NCBI GenBank assembly: GCA_010909165.1
Contig: MU008159.1
Location: 1,984,001-2,048,000 of the forward strand
DNA from: Anthoceros angustus
Taxonomy: Eukaryota > Streptophyta > Anthocerotopsida > Anthocerotales > Anthocerotaceae
DNA length: 64,000 nucleotides
Direction of reading: 5' to 3'
Below, piece after piece: positions 49,055-60,376 of the stretch. The position numbers and the translations under genes are program-made. Numbering within the stretch: position 1 is the first letter of the stretch; each line of letters opens with the position of its first letter. The notes below the pieces were generated by a model, which saw nothing but the letters and a program-made list of their open reading frames with translations, did no database searches and was not told where the DNA came from.

Positions 49055-51960
49055 TCAGAACACGTCCCCGAAATCCACCTCCGGGTCCAGCACCACGCCC
49101 AGGGCCTCACCCATGGCGGCGACAGGGCTGGAGGGAGGAGTGCGGCCCCCGACGGTGGAGACAGAATCCGGCGGGCGGAAGGGCTTGGGCACCTCCGGGG
49201 GAGTGGCGCATCGGATGAGCGCCCAGTTCACGCAGTGGAAGAAGGGGTGCGCCTTGATCTCCGCCGCCCCCCGCGCCGAGCCCAGCCGCTTGTGGGGATC
49301 CTTGGCCAGCAGCCCCTTGATGAGCGCCTTAGCGTCCTGGCACACGACATCATCGTCCTCCTCGTCATCCTGCTCCTCCTCGCTGCCCGGCTCCTCCGGG
49401 AAGCGCAGCGCCTGGGTGAGCACGTTCCTCAGCGTCCCCTGGTTGTCCGCCCCCCGGAATGGCGTCTTCCCGTAGAGCAGCTCGAAGAGGAAGATCCCGA
49501 ACGTCCACCAATCCACGGCACTCCCGTGGCCCTCCCCGGAGATGATCTCCGGCGCCAGGTACTCGTGGGTGCCGACGAAGGACATGGATCTGGCCTCCGT
49601 CGGCTCCGCCACCAGCTCCGGCAGCGGCACCACCTGGTTGCTGAAGGACTCACGCCGCACATGCCTCCTCCGGAAGCTCCCCGACAACCCCATCCCGATC
49701 CCGATCCCGATCCCGCCCCCGGAGGAGGAGCAGGTGGAAGACGCCCCAGAGTTCCTCCTCGCCAACCTGGGCGACCTGGGCGACCTGGGCGACCCCGGGA
49801 CCCCGGACAGGCTGCAGGAGGGGATCCTGCAGGCCGGCATGATGCAAGAGGTGAGGTTGAGCACGTGGTGGTTGTAGGCAGAGAAGGAGAAGGAGAAGGC
49901 AGCCCGCTTGAGAGGAGACATGGGGGAAGACGGCGCGGACGGGGAGTTCCAGTTCCAGCGCAGCAGCGTGGGGCTGACATCGCACTTGAGCGAGAGGTCG
50001 AAGTCGGAGAGCATGATGTGGCCGTCTTTGCGCACCAGCACGTTCTCCGGTTTCAGGTCCCGGTACACCACGCCCATCATGTGGAGGTACTCCAGGGCGA
50101 GGAGCACCTCGGCGGCGTAGAACCTGGCCGCGCTGTTGGCGAAGCGCTTCCCGGGCTGCGCCTGGCGGAGGGAATGCAGGTCCCCCCCCGGGCAGAACTC
50201 CATCACCAGGCAGGAGAATTGGGGGGTGTCGAAGTGAGCGTAGAGCGTGGGGAGGAAAGGGTGGTCCAGGGACTCCAGAATCTCCCGCTCCGTCTGCGCC
50301 CGCTCCTGCTTCTTCCTGTTCTCCAGAGCTCCCTTGTCCATCACCTTCATGGCGAAGTAGCAGGCGGTGCCCCGGAGCTCCGCCAGGTACACGCTCCCGA
50401 TGTCCCCGCTCCCCAGGCGCTTGAGCAGGCTGAAGTGGCTGAGCCCCACGGCCCCGTCCCGGGAGCGCGTGCTCCGCACCGCCTCCCAGTTGGGATCGTT
50501 GGCCTTGTGCGGCTTGGTGGGCGTGGCGCCCCCCGTGCCCGTGCCCGGGCCAGGGCCTGAGCCGGCCCCGTCCCCGCCGGGGCCGGGATGCAGAAGGGTC
50601 GAACGAGCTGCTGCCGTCCCCGTCCGAGTCCGAGTCCCCAGCGCTGCTGGGCCTGGCCGACGGGGACGCCTCCCTCGCCCGCGATTGCACCGGCCTCCCC
50701 TCCAGCGCATGCGCCGCCACCTCCTCCGGCTGCCCCGGCGCGAAATCGTACTGGGCGGCGTCGAAATCCGTGCCCCGCCCCGCCTCCAGGTCCTGCAAAT
50801 TGATCACCACCGCCGCCTTCTTCCGCTCTTCTGGGACACGCTCCTCCTCACGTGGGGAGCACGCACCAGCCGCCGCCGCATCCATGGCAATCCCGGCGGC
50901 CCAAACCGCAGGAGTAGCAGCAGAAACAAGCACTCCGACGGCGCCGCCACCGCCGCTCCTGGTATAAGAAGAAGCACCCGAGGCCGCAGGAGCCGGGGAC
51001 TGGGAGGAAGAAGAAGCAGGAGTTTTGGAGCCCTGAAGGTCGTGCATCCCGGGCGGGGGCGGGCCGGGCGGCCCGGGCCCGGGATTCCTCTTCACCTCGA
51101 ACACCAGGGACCTGGCCAAGCCCAGCTCGCCCGACTTGCTCCTGCCTTGCCCGTCTCCCGATCTGGCCCGGGCGGGGCGGCCCCAGCTCCCCGGACTTGC
51201 TCTTGGGCGGGGTTCTGCAGGGGACGGATCGGGACTGGCCCGCCCCGCCGCCGCCCGTCCTGCCATCGCCATCCATCTCGGGGACTGGAGAAATCCCCTG
51301 CCCGAAACTAGAGCGTTCCTCGGGGACAAGCTCTGCCTGCCGGGGCCGGTCGGAGCCCGCTCCTTCTTCGCTGCCGGGGTTGCTGGTGATGCCGCTGCAG
51401 GTACTGTAGCTCCGTTGGGCAGGGCATGGGCATGGGTGGGAGAGGAGGCCGTGGGGCCGGCGCGCTTCTTGGGAGCTCGGGGATTGGTGCTGCCGATGCC
51501 CATGCCGGTGGTGGTGGTGGTGGTGGTGATGGCGGGAGCGGGAGCGGGAGCGGGTGCGGAGCGGAGCGGAGGCCTTCCTGGCCACATTGGCACCTGCCGC
51601 CTCCGGGCGGGCTTGGCTGGGGCAATTCCGGCAGCGCCTGCTCCTGCTTGCCGCTGCCGCCTTTGGCAAACCTGTTTCTCACGGACCCCGCGATGCCCAT
51701 GCCCATGCCCATGCCCATGCCGGTCTTCTTCTTGGAGACGGAGTTGGCGTGGCCTTGTTGATGCTGGGCGTCCTCCTTGAGCAGCATTGCGTGGAGCTTG
51801 GGCGGGCTTGGTTGGGTCGAGCGCTGATGTCCGTGCGGCTGGGCGGCGGCGGCAAGCCGTCGTCCAGCGCCGCCGCCGACGCCAGTGTTGCATCCGGAGA
51901 GGCTTCGTCGTCGCTGGATTTGCAGGGCGCGATGACATCGCCTCGCCCCAGCAGCCTCAT
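49055..51960 (-). CDS. D6PK-like AGCVIII protein kinase (kinase B), N-terminus unresolved
   Basis: This is a paralogue of kinase A and probably a polarity or auxin-transport kinase. From 50,560 to the stop at 49,055 one uninterrupted frame encodes [69 protein letters not shown] and DFD. An insertion with Cys ([11 protein letters not shown]) and a basic Arg/Ser stretch follows, then [17 protein letters not shown], an acidic loop ([13 protein letters not shown]) and a tail ending DFGDVF. There is no intron at the AARFYAAEV position where kinase A has one. N-terminal coding sequence continues upstream in other frames: [20 protein letters not shown] (about 50,800), [20 protein letters not shown] (about 51,120) and [20 protein letters not shown] (about 51,940). 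About three frame changes in GC-rich homopolymer runs are needed, one clearly near 50,575. The 50,710 ATG frame alone gives 551 residues with an odd Arg-rich start. Indels or unseen introns could explain it. Confidence 0.9.
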
Positions 51961-52614
51961 AGCGCCTGCCGCCCCTCCCAACCTGCTTTCTGCCCCTCCC
52001 AACCTGCTTTCTGCCCCTCTGCTCTCGACCTCTCTGCCTTCTGTCTACCTATGTACATGCTTTCTTACTCGGACTGCCATATAAGTGCGAATTATACAAT
52101 TAAAAAGAAATAGGTTTTTAACATGTTTGAGGGTGTAGTTGGTCCGCCTCCTGGAGACCTTCTTCACCAACAAAAACCCTCACCTCGCTCTTTACGTTTT
52201 CCTTGCTTTTCGGCGTCTCTTTGGGCTGAGGGCTCAATTTGTTGTTGCCAAGGCCTCCATGTCGGTGAAGCGATACCACTTTAGACCTTTTATTCCCCTC
52301 CACACCCCTCTCTAACCACCTCATCCATAAGGCAATCAAATATCGATACCTTTACTTGGTACCCTATTCCCTTAACAGCACCTCGCTTCTTTATTTTAAG
52401 GAGCACTTTAGCTCTTTAACTAGTCAATCAATTTCGTGTCAGCTCCCATCAACTCCGAGTTGAGACCAACTGCTGGCTAGAGGCGGCACCTCCTTAGGAA
52501 GACCACGTTTGCAGGCTTTGCTCTTCTACTACAGATTGTGAAATACACTTTTTATTTTAATGCCTTGCTTTTAACAACATCAGGACCAAATATTCTATCC
52601 TTTTGAGTGTGCAG

Positions 52615-52742
52615 GCTTTTTTTCCTTTCATATTCCCAACAAGCTTTGTGCTCTCTGTTTTTTTTCCTTTCATATTCCCAACAAGCTTTGTGCTCTCTAC
52701 TTTTTTTCCTTTCATATTCCCAACAAGCTTTGTGCTCTCTGT
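52615..52742. repeat. 42-bp tandem repeat, three copies
   Basis: TTTTTTCCTTTCATATTCCC plus AACAAGCTTTGTGCTCTCTG occurs three times in a row with only T-run length changes. An STTKLVGNMKGKK-like peptide repeat is read on minus but is probably incidental. Confidence 0.95.
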
Positions 52743-52934
52743 CTTTATGAAATGCTTGATCATAGGCTGTCCTTGCTTGGCCCCGTAACTTTCTTGTCCT
52801 TCCTCCACCTTCTATTCTCCTTGTTTTTTCTCTGCACTTCCATCTTCTATTCTCCTTGTTTTTTTTTTTTCTAGTGCAGAGGTACGTATGCGTACACCTC
52901 CCTCATCCGATTTAGGGCTGTACAAGTTGTGTCT

Positions 52935-53030
52935 CATGGTGGTTCTTCAAGTTAGGACATAAATAAAATTGTTGTGGTTGGTCATGAACATTTTCTCATA
53001 CGCTAGAGGTTTCCGGTTCGATCCGCCTAG
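52935..53030 (+). repeat. tRNA-like relic / possible SINE head
   Basis: A perfect Pol III B box, GGTTCGATCC (53,015-53,024), sits about 45 bp after a weak A-box-like GTGGTTGGTCATG, with a CTCATAC loop between them (Met-like CAT). The arms do not pair as a functional tRNA. This fits a tRNA-derived SINE or tRNA pseudogene. No poly(A) tail or target-site duplication was identified. Confidence 0.35.
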
Positions 53031-55802
53031 CGCCCTAACCCCCTGTCTAAGTCTTGCCCAATTTTGCCCTCCGCATTGCGACCTATGGTAGAGGGACCAC
53101 GGAGCATGCGACCAAGATTGGCAAGACAAAAGTAGAACTGGGCGGTGGCAGACCGGGGTCAAGCCGGGCCATGCGGCAATACAATAAGTTAGGTAACGTA
53201 GGTGGCTGCCACTGGCATCACATGACATTGGCAAAAGGTACCTGGCTACCGTCACCGCAGTCCCGGTGGTGGGGGACCAGGACCAGGACCAGGACCAGGC
53301 AAAGGAAAGGAAAGGAGAGGAAAAAGTGGAAAAGCTGCGGGCCCACCCACTCATGCGACTGGGGCTTTCGCAACGGGCGAACTGCGAGCCTCATCATCGT
53401 GAGCAGTCTGCTGCATTGTGCACAAATGCTCAAGTGCGCTATTTGTGGCCCCAATTCCAATCATTCATTCCCCTCTCATGGGTTTATAGGCGGATGCTGC
53501 TAGTGCTTATCCCACAATCACAGCCTAGTTATGTATATTATGCGTGGATTGATATCACAGATCAAATCGTCTCCGGTGGTAAGTCTATGAGCCCATGTAG
53601 CTATTTCAAGTATAAGCTAGGTCGTAGGTCGTTGGTATGGGATAAGCCATATCAAGAAGCACGCAAGAAAAGAAGAAGAAAATTGTATTGGGTGTTCAAG
53701 GTTGTGAAGTAATAAGCAAGCAAAGCAAGCAAGCGGCATGGGCAGCGTGGGGCCAAAATGTGAATGGGTGAATCGGTGGCGGAATTTAGCGTGAACGGTG
53801 AGGACAGCAGACATTAAATGCGGCCCTGGGTGGCAGAGCAGGATAAAAAGACAGAGTGATTTGGGGGCCCATTGGAGCAATGATCATCTGGCAGGCTTAG
53901 CGCGTAGAAGCGGGAGCTGCCAGACTCCAGTTCCAAAGATAGGCGGGAGCGTACCCGGGGCTGCATTATGGCGCCTCCCTCTCCATTGGCCCGCGTCCTG
54001 CTCCTCGTCCTTGCTTCCTTCCTTCCGCGGCCATCCCGAGTGGAAATCCCGTCCAACTTGTGATGGAGTGGGTTGCGAAACTTGGATTCCTTCCCAATCC
54101 CGTTCCCGGTGCCTCTACCTCAGGCCCCGCGTCCGCTCCAGATTCGCTGCTCTCGGATACGCCGCTCCGCTTACATAATTTGGCCCCACTGCACACAAGT
54201 ACAGCACGCCGCCCGGTTTAGCGCGCTGCTTGGCCTTCCTTCAACAATGGCCGCTTCGGCTTCTCCTTTGCTCGCTTCCTGCCTTCCCATGGTTGACGGG
54301 AACGAATATTGGCAGAGTCATCAAGTGAGTTGCGCGGCATGAGGCTCGGTCCAAGCTCTGACGGTTAATGCATCATCACGTCTGATGCTCCCTGCATGTA
54401 GCAAGCCGCTTGTTTATTGAGCAAGGTGCATGGGAGAGTTGGGAAGTGCCCAGCTAGCGCTCCAGGCTGCCATCGTCTTGAAGCGCCATGGCAGATGGCA
54501 GATGCGGGGCATGGGAAGTGTGCCCCGTGCCCACGTTGTTATGAGGCGTGGAGTCTCGAGTTGGACCGGTAATGCGTCTGTAAATGACATGGGAGCGAGC
54601 ATCGAGGCACGCTACCAAGGCTCTTGGAGGAGAAGCCTGGAAGAAATAGACTGGTGGCCCATGGGGCACTAGGGCATCTCACAGGGGCAAGGAAAGAAGC
54701 TTGGTTGCAGGCTGGCAGCACCCCAGGTCCAGTGTGTACCGTGCAGTGTGCACCAGTCACAGCCCGCCCGTTGGGGAACCGTTTGTGGGTGCCCCGCTTT
54801 TGCGCATGACATTACTCCCATGCCATCTCCCGCACGTGAGCCATCAAGTCTCCTTATCTGGAGCAACGGGAGCAGCACACAACGGGGTTCTCAGCTTTTT
54901 CTTTTCTCTGGTTGCCGGCGACTGGCACGGGATGCATGCCATTGCGAGTTTGCAAACATGGGAGATGGTGGGATAAGGATCATGGAATGTGAACTGCGTG
55001 GCCTCGGGCCACCCCACGGGCCACCAGGTAGAGACAGGAAGAACGGAATGGAGGCCAAGGCCATCTGCACGGTCTGCTTTGCAGGCTCGCAGCTTGGAAG
55101 AGAAGCAACAGAGACAGGCACCAAACCCCGTAATCTGGCATTTTGTACAAGGCCAGGCAGCGGGAGCCGGTTTGAATCCGGATTTCTGTCCCAAGACCGA
55201 CACCCTTGTTGTCTGGCAAAGGCACTGCTCTCATGACTGCAGTCTGCACCACTTCAAGACTTTGTGCTGTCAAAATACAGTCATGAGCCAGACTCCGGTG
55301 TGAAGAAAGCTTATTTTGTACAGGCGGACTGGGAGGCGATCGGCGCCTACGAGATACGGTGCCGGTGTTGCAAATTTCCAGCAGGGATGTTGCAGCTTGG
55401 ACAGTGCGCAGTGGGCCGCTCAGTGCGCAGGCCGCAGGAAATCCAGGCCAGTCCAGACCTGGTCCGGGGCCCTAGGCACGGGGAACCCAGAAAATGTGTC
55501 ATGCAAGGGCGTGGGGAGGGCCACGCAGGAGTAGGAACAAGGATTTGGACTCTCTTGGCCCCTTATTATAGCAATATCCGCAACAAACAAGAAGAGAGAA
55601 TCATCACACCGTCTCGAGTGTGGAGTCTCTGGAGTCTGGACACAGCAATGGAAGGCTCAACTTTCCAGGCGAACCAAGCCAAAAATCGCTGCCTGGCTGC
55701 TGCCTCCATCTCCTGGCCTGCTCGCTGCCTGGCAGTGCCTCGGCGGGGCATGCACAAAACAAACATATGTATAATATTTTCTTCCACAAGTGTCTGTCAC
55801 AT

Positions 55803-55883
55803 GCAGCTTTGGCCGAGTGGTTAAGGCGTGTGCCTGCTAAGTACATGGGTTCGCCCGCGAGAGTTCGAATCTCTCAGGCTGCG
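55803..55883 (+). tRNA. tRNA-Ser (anticodon GCU)
   Basis: An 81-nt cloverleaf: acceptor GCAGCTT with AGGCTGC and discriminator G; D arm GGCCGAGTGGTTAAGGC (A box). The anticodon stem is TGTGC/GTACA with loop CTGCTAA (anticodon GCT). The class II variable arm is GGGTTCGCCC and the T arm GAGAG-TTCGAAT-CTCTC (B box). There is no intron. A T-rich run follows within 20 bp, as for Pol III termination. Confidence 0.96.
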
Positions 55884-56865
55884 ACTGAGGCTGTTGATTT
55901 TTAGCCTCTTCCGAGCCCAATGTTGTTAACTTCTATGTAGTGATGCAACCCTGGGCTTTACTTACAGGGACTTATGTTTGTGTGTACAATGAGCTCTTTG
56001 AGAGGCGCGGCCCGCGAGGGTCCATGTAAATTCCCGTATCAGCGCACCGACCAAACGAACACACGAGCATCGTGGCAGATTAAAAGTGTCGTCTAGAGTG
56101 GACTCTGTCCACACCGGTTACTAGCTGGTTATGGTTTAGCAAGGCGGGCGGACCAGACATCGGTGACTGTACAAGGACCGAATAACGGGAAACGAGAAAC
56201 GGGGTTTTTTAGGGCCGTTTGCAACGAGCCCAGACGACCGAGCTGGGCCGCGGTCGCAGCAGTCGCTACCGCGGCACCGCTGGCCTGGTCCTGGGCCTGG
56301 GCCTGGGCCCTGGCCCAGGGCCCTGGACCTGGGCCTGCCACCCCTGGTGGGCCCTCGCTGCCTACTGTCTCGGTGCAAACACGCCTGCGCCATGGCAGGT
56401 ATGTACCGCCTTGGGCAGCATGTCGGCAGTGAGAAGGTTGCACGACCGACCCACCCAGCTTTTCAAACGGGAACGTCTTTTGCCCCCCACGTCCTTTTGC
56501 TATTTGGAAAATTCTATACACTTGAAATAAAGGTAACTAATCAAGGTTAGAATAAAGAGTATAGTTAGATTATAGTTAAATATTAAGTTGATAAATTTTA
56601 TAATATTATATCTAAAGTTTAATAAAAGAAAGAAGATAAAAGGAAGAAGCTCCTAAGGACTCATGTTTCATAAATTTGCTAACAAGAAGTCTTCAATTTT
56701 TCTAGAAAGAAAAGAAAGATGAGTTATTAAAACATGTTATAAAATATATATGAATATATAGAGTATATACTGTAATAATTAATTATATACATATAACAAT
56801 CAGTTGGCCCAGACATTATCTCAATAATGCAAGTGAAATAATACGCCTAGTCCTATCATTTATTG

Positions 56866-57085
56866 ACGCATTTACTGACGAACACACCGAGCACCACACA
56901 CAACCAGTCCTATCATTTACTGACACGCTGAGCACTACACACAACCAGACATGCTGAGCACTACACACAACCAGTCTTGACGAACACACCGAGCACCACA
57001 CACAACCAGTCCTATCATTTACCGACACGCTGAGCACTACACACAACCAGTCCTATCATTTACTGATGAACACATCGAGCAACAC
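56866..57085. repeat. Minisatellite inside block A
   Basis: Units of CCAGTCCTATCATTTACTGA plus ACACGCTGAGCACTACACACAA alternate with shorter units (about 26-45 bp), five or six copies. Confidence 0.85.
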
Positions 57086-57188
57086 ACACAACATGAATGA
57101 TATCATGTCCTCAGAACCAAAAGAACCAAAAGCGAGAGAGATTATATTGCATAGACTAAGGAGAATAAAATCAAACGCTAATGTCTAA

Positions 57189-57292
57189 GTACAAAACATG
57201 TCAAGAGATATCATTAACAGCCAGCGGTAGTATTAGTTACGTACAAAACATGTCAAGAGATATCATTTACGGCCAGCGGTAGTATTAGTTAC
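57189..57292. repeat. 52-bp tandem duplication
   Basis: GTACAAAACATGTCAAGAGA through GGTAGTATTAGTTAC occurs twice head to tail (starts at 57,189 and 57,241) with two substitutions. Confidence 0.95.
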
Positions 57293-58392
57293 GCACACCG
57301 ACCCACGAAACAAAAACGGGAGAGACAATTAGACTACGGAGGAAACTGCTCCTTACGCTACGGCACTCACGTGCGGCAAATTTGGGTCCCTCCACCAATT
57401 AAAATGCATGAGCCATATCACATGAACTTTGTCTCTTTTGCAGAGAGTTTATCTCAATCCAGGTGTCTCACAAATGAGTTCTTTTACTCGAGGCTTGGAC
57501 GTGCGTTCTTGCCGTTCTTGCCCTAAGACTTTGTCTATGTGTATCTTAGTCGTAGTACCGTGGAATCATGACTTCCTCTTGTCCTTGTGGATCTTATTTC
57601 ATGTAGGACATTCGCTATCTAGATCGTGTTCTTGTGGATAATCCGTTGAAGGTCTATGAATATCTTTCAACATATTTTTGAAAGATACACATTTACTAGT
57701 AAGTTAGACAAATCTTGGTTCAAGCCATACATACATACATTACAGCAAACCAAATCCAAAAAGAACAAGAATTAGGTTAAAGATAGGGTTAGCAGTGATT
57801 AGGTTATATATACCATGGGGATAATTGCGCAATCGGGATCGCGGAGGTTTGGTAGCCCAGGCGAGCGCCATTTTAGCACGATAACCAGGCACGGTCAGGA
57901 GGCCAGGGCCAAGACCAGGGCCTGGCAGACGACCGGGCCTCATGTCATGTGTACAAGACGTCCAGGGGCGCGAAGAATTAATACGCAGACGGACGGCCTG
58001 GTGAAGGAGCGCACAGCAGCGGGGCCCGGCCCCTGGTGCTGCAATTTAAGCAAGGGCCTACCAAGGCTTGTACCCGATTAGCAGCGTGAGAGCGCCAGCA
58101 TGAGTACTGATCCACAGCCGTGATGCACCCAGCTCACAAATTCTGAGCCCAGGCATCGGTCGGCTTCCATTTTGCCAGCTCTAGATTGTACGTGATTGTT
58201 TGCGTCACCTCCCAGCACATCCCACTCTCACGCGTTTCCTCGCATTCGCTCACAGCCTCCTCTTTGCCCTTGCCGAGGTCGCGCCTTCCGCTGGAACCCT
58301 GGCCAGCTTGGGAGTGCGAGCTGTGTGTGGTGTGGAGTGTGTTGGCGGCGGTGGGACTCAGGCTGCAGCAACAAGTGGTAAGCCCGCGCCAA

Positions 58393-60376
58393 ATGGGGGA
58401 AGGGCACATGTACCCGGACGGTCTGGAGTGTTTGGACGAGATCTTCAGCGGGGTTTTGAGCGGGAATTGGCAGCTGCCGCCACCGCTGGAGGTGCGCGAT
58501 GATTTCATGCTGGCTGGAGGACAATGGCCGCAGGCTCAGCGGCCTGAGTATGTTCAAGAGCCTGACACTGAGCCCCTACAGTCTAACAGCCCCGACTCCG
58601 AGCCCGTGTTTGGGTCGGAGGATGCGTGGACCCGGAATGCGGCTGTGCGACCGGATTGGTTCTTTGACGCCGGTTTCCGTGAGTTCATTCCCCCTGCGGC
58701 CGAAGGGGGTGGGATATGCAGGTCACGTGGTGATGACCAAGACACGGAGCCATCAGACACCGAGCAGGATGACCGTGCCGGAGCAGCACCAGCTCCGGCT
58801 CCGCCACCGCACGGCTACCGGTCGACGCGAGTGGTGGTTCCTTTGAGCTGCTGCAACAACAACGTCGACCCTCTCCACCCACCAGCGCAGCAACAGGCAG
58901 GTACCAGCCCTCAGCGTCTGTCGGCCCGGGAGCGCAGGATGGCTGAAGACGCGGAGTTTGAGCGGGCCCTGAACGCTGGGCTTTTCGCGCCACCTCGGCG
59001 CTGGACTGACGAGGAGAGAATGATCCAGCCTCCTGTGCTGGTGGACAGCCGGCGCTGCTTGGACCTGCAGCCTGGCGAGATGGCGATACTCAGTTGGAGC
59101 GGCGGGGACGGCAGCACCGGACCCGGATCTGTAGCGGGCGCAGCCTCGGCGACGCAGCGTGGGCTGGAGGGGGCGTTCTTGTCGACCGCGGCTCCGACGT
59201 GCGGACGCCCTAGCAGGCCCGGCGGTACCGCCAAGACGGAATTACCCAAGCTCAAGCCTGCGCAAGAGGTGAGTTCAAATGAAGCATTGCCGGTGAAGTT
59301 GAAGGAGGCCGTGGAGGATCCCGGCCGATTGCGAGGCATCCTAACCCCCCGTTTGCAGGAGGAGCTCTCCACAGAATTGACGATCGATGTGAACGTTGAG
59401 GAGGGTGTGCTTCAGCTCCCATCACTGGCTCCACAAACCCTGGAGGATGAACTTCGACGGCTAACGCTGCAGCTGGGACCTCACGATGCTCTGGCAGTAC
59501 CGGGAGGGGATGCTCAGGCAGTACTGGGAGGGTCCATGAAGAGAAACAAGAAGAGACACCTACCCAGAGACAACGACGCGCGCGAGGGCAAGATCATGGC
59601 AGTAAACTTAGCGTCAAAGGAGCATGCAAGGAGAGCCGGGGCCACTGCTGTACCTCAGGTTGGAGTCGTACGTGAGACTCCTCAGGTTGAAAACCCATTC
59701 GGCATCCCAGACAGCGTCTCTCGCGTAAATCGGGTTAGAGGAGCAGCCAGGTACGACAGACGGAGGCCGGCAGCTGCTGAAGGAGGAGCTTCTGCTTTTC
59801 CCTCCGCCTCGGGATCCGAAGTCGGAATGGACCTGCCCAGGTCACCGGTCCAGCTCCAGAACGCGGTTGTGCAGCATCCGCCGACACCACACGGTTTCTC
59901 TCGGGGGAGTCTGACGGCAGAAGGTGAGATCCCGAGGGAATCGGGACGATGGAGTTTACTTGAAAGCTCGTCAATATTTTGGCATGACCAGCTCATCATC
60001 TTCGCGTCTGGCTCTCGTAGAACCTGCAGATCTGAAGTCCACGGGACTTGAAGGGGATCTGAGCCAGCTTACTCTCGTGAAAGAGGCTGATTCTACTGTC
60101 CCCGCAGGCTCAGACATTGGGGGACACAGTCCTGACGTTCATGGCAAGGCATCGTTTCGATACTACCATTCGGTCTTAATCTTACAATGGGCTAGGGTGT
60201 GTGTGGTTGCAGCTTTCTGCCATGTTGTTGAAAACAGCTTACAGATGTGCGTAAATTTCAGGGACAAGCGCTTCAGCCGGTGGCCGCAACACATTTGCGT
60301 TAGCTCGATCGCCCTACGACTGGTAACATCCGAAGCGTGCAATAACATTAGCTATACCTCGAAGCATGGGAAGTAA
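58393..60376 (+). CDS. Unknown protein, two exons, 625 residues
   Basis: I do not recognise this family. ATG 58,393 is the first in a frame open from 58,186. Exon 1 (58,393-59,923) joins exon 2 (60,030-60,376) across a GTGAGA...CTGCAG intron in phase, fusing LTAE|DLKSTGLEGDLSQLTL. A second small intron (about 60,195-60,261) is possible without changing the frame. Visible features are an N-terminal GLECLDEIFSGVLSGNW helix, an acidic Ser/Thr/Pro region, a charged segment LSARERRMAEDAEFERALNA followed by GLFAPPRRWTDEERMIQPPV, two related motifs (DELRRLTLQLGP; GDLSQLTLVKEA) and a Lys/Arg stretch (KRNKKRHLPRD) that could be nuclear-localising. No transmembrane segment is seen before the tail. It is flanked by the direct repeats A and B, so either a host gene in a duplication or the ORF of a large element. 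Confidence 0.6.

Larger units (their letters stand above)
51961..55802. other. Intergenic with short repeats and a SINE-like segment
   Basis: This is upstream of kinase B. No conserved protein is seen on either strand. Open frames at 53,054-53,712 and 54,748-55,824 have no family features. A CCAGGA-type repeat lies at about 53,277-53,300. Confidence 0.5.
56105..57870 (+). repeat. Long direct repeat, block A
   Basis: Block A is homologous to 61,160-63,450. Shared landmarks in order: CTGTCCACACCGGTTA; GGTCGCAGCAGTCGCTACC (about 56,250); CACCCCTGGTGGG (about 56,340); ACTCGAGG repeats (about 57,490); GTACCGTGGAAT-type (about 57,555); GTGGATAATCC (about 57,635); GAATTAGGTTAAAG (about 57,770) and GATAATTGCG (about 57,820). 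It is AT-rich in the middle. No coding pattern or LTR ends are visible. Confidence 0.75.

Noticed and set aside
49235-50560. 441-codon open frame on plus
   Set aside because: It is antisense to the kinase domain of kinase B. It is open only because of high GC, and its peptide is Arg/His/Leu-rich with no motif.
49650-51938. 762-codon minus ORF as a separate protein
   Set aside because: Its lower part overlaps the kinase B domain in the wrong frame. Only its middle part is plausible, as the kinase B N-terminus.
53054-53712. Overlapping plus ORFs of ~148 codons
   Set aside because: They depend on a GACCAG microsatellite and show no conserved motif.
58186-58392. N-terminal extension of the unknown 58-kb protein
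   Set aside because: The frame is open but begins with TTG. The first ATG is 58,393, and the extension is likely 5' UTR.
59924-60029. Reading through to the stop at 60,051
   Set aside because: A consensus donor and acceptor remove this stretch in phase and fuse two similar motifs, which fits better than the unspliced tail.
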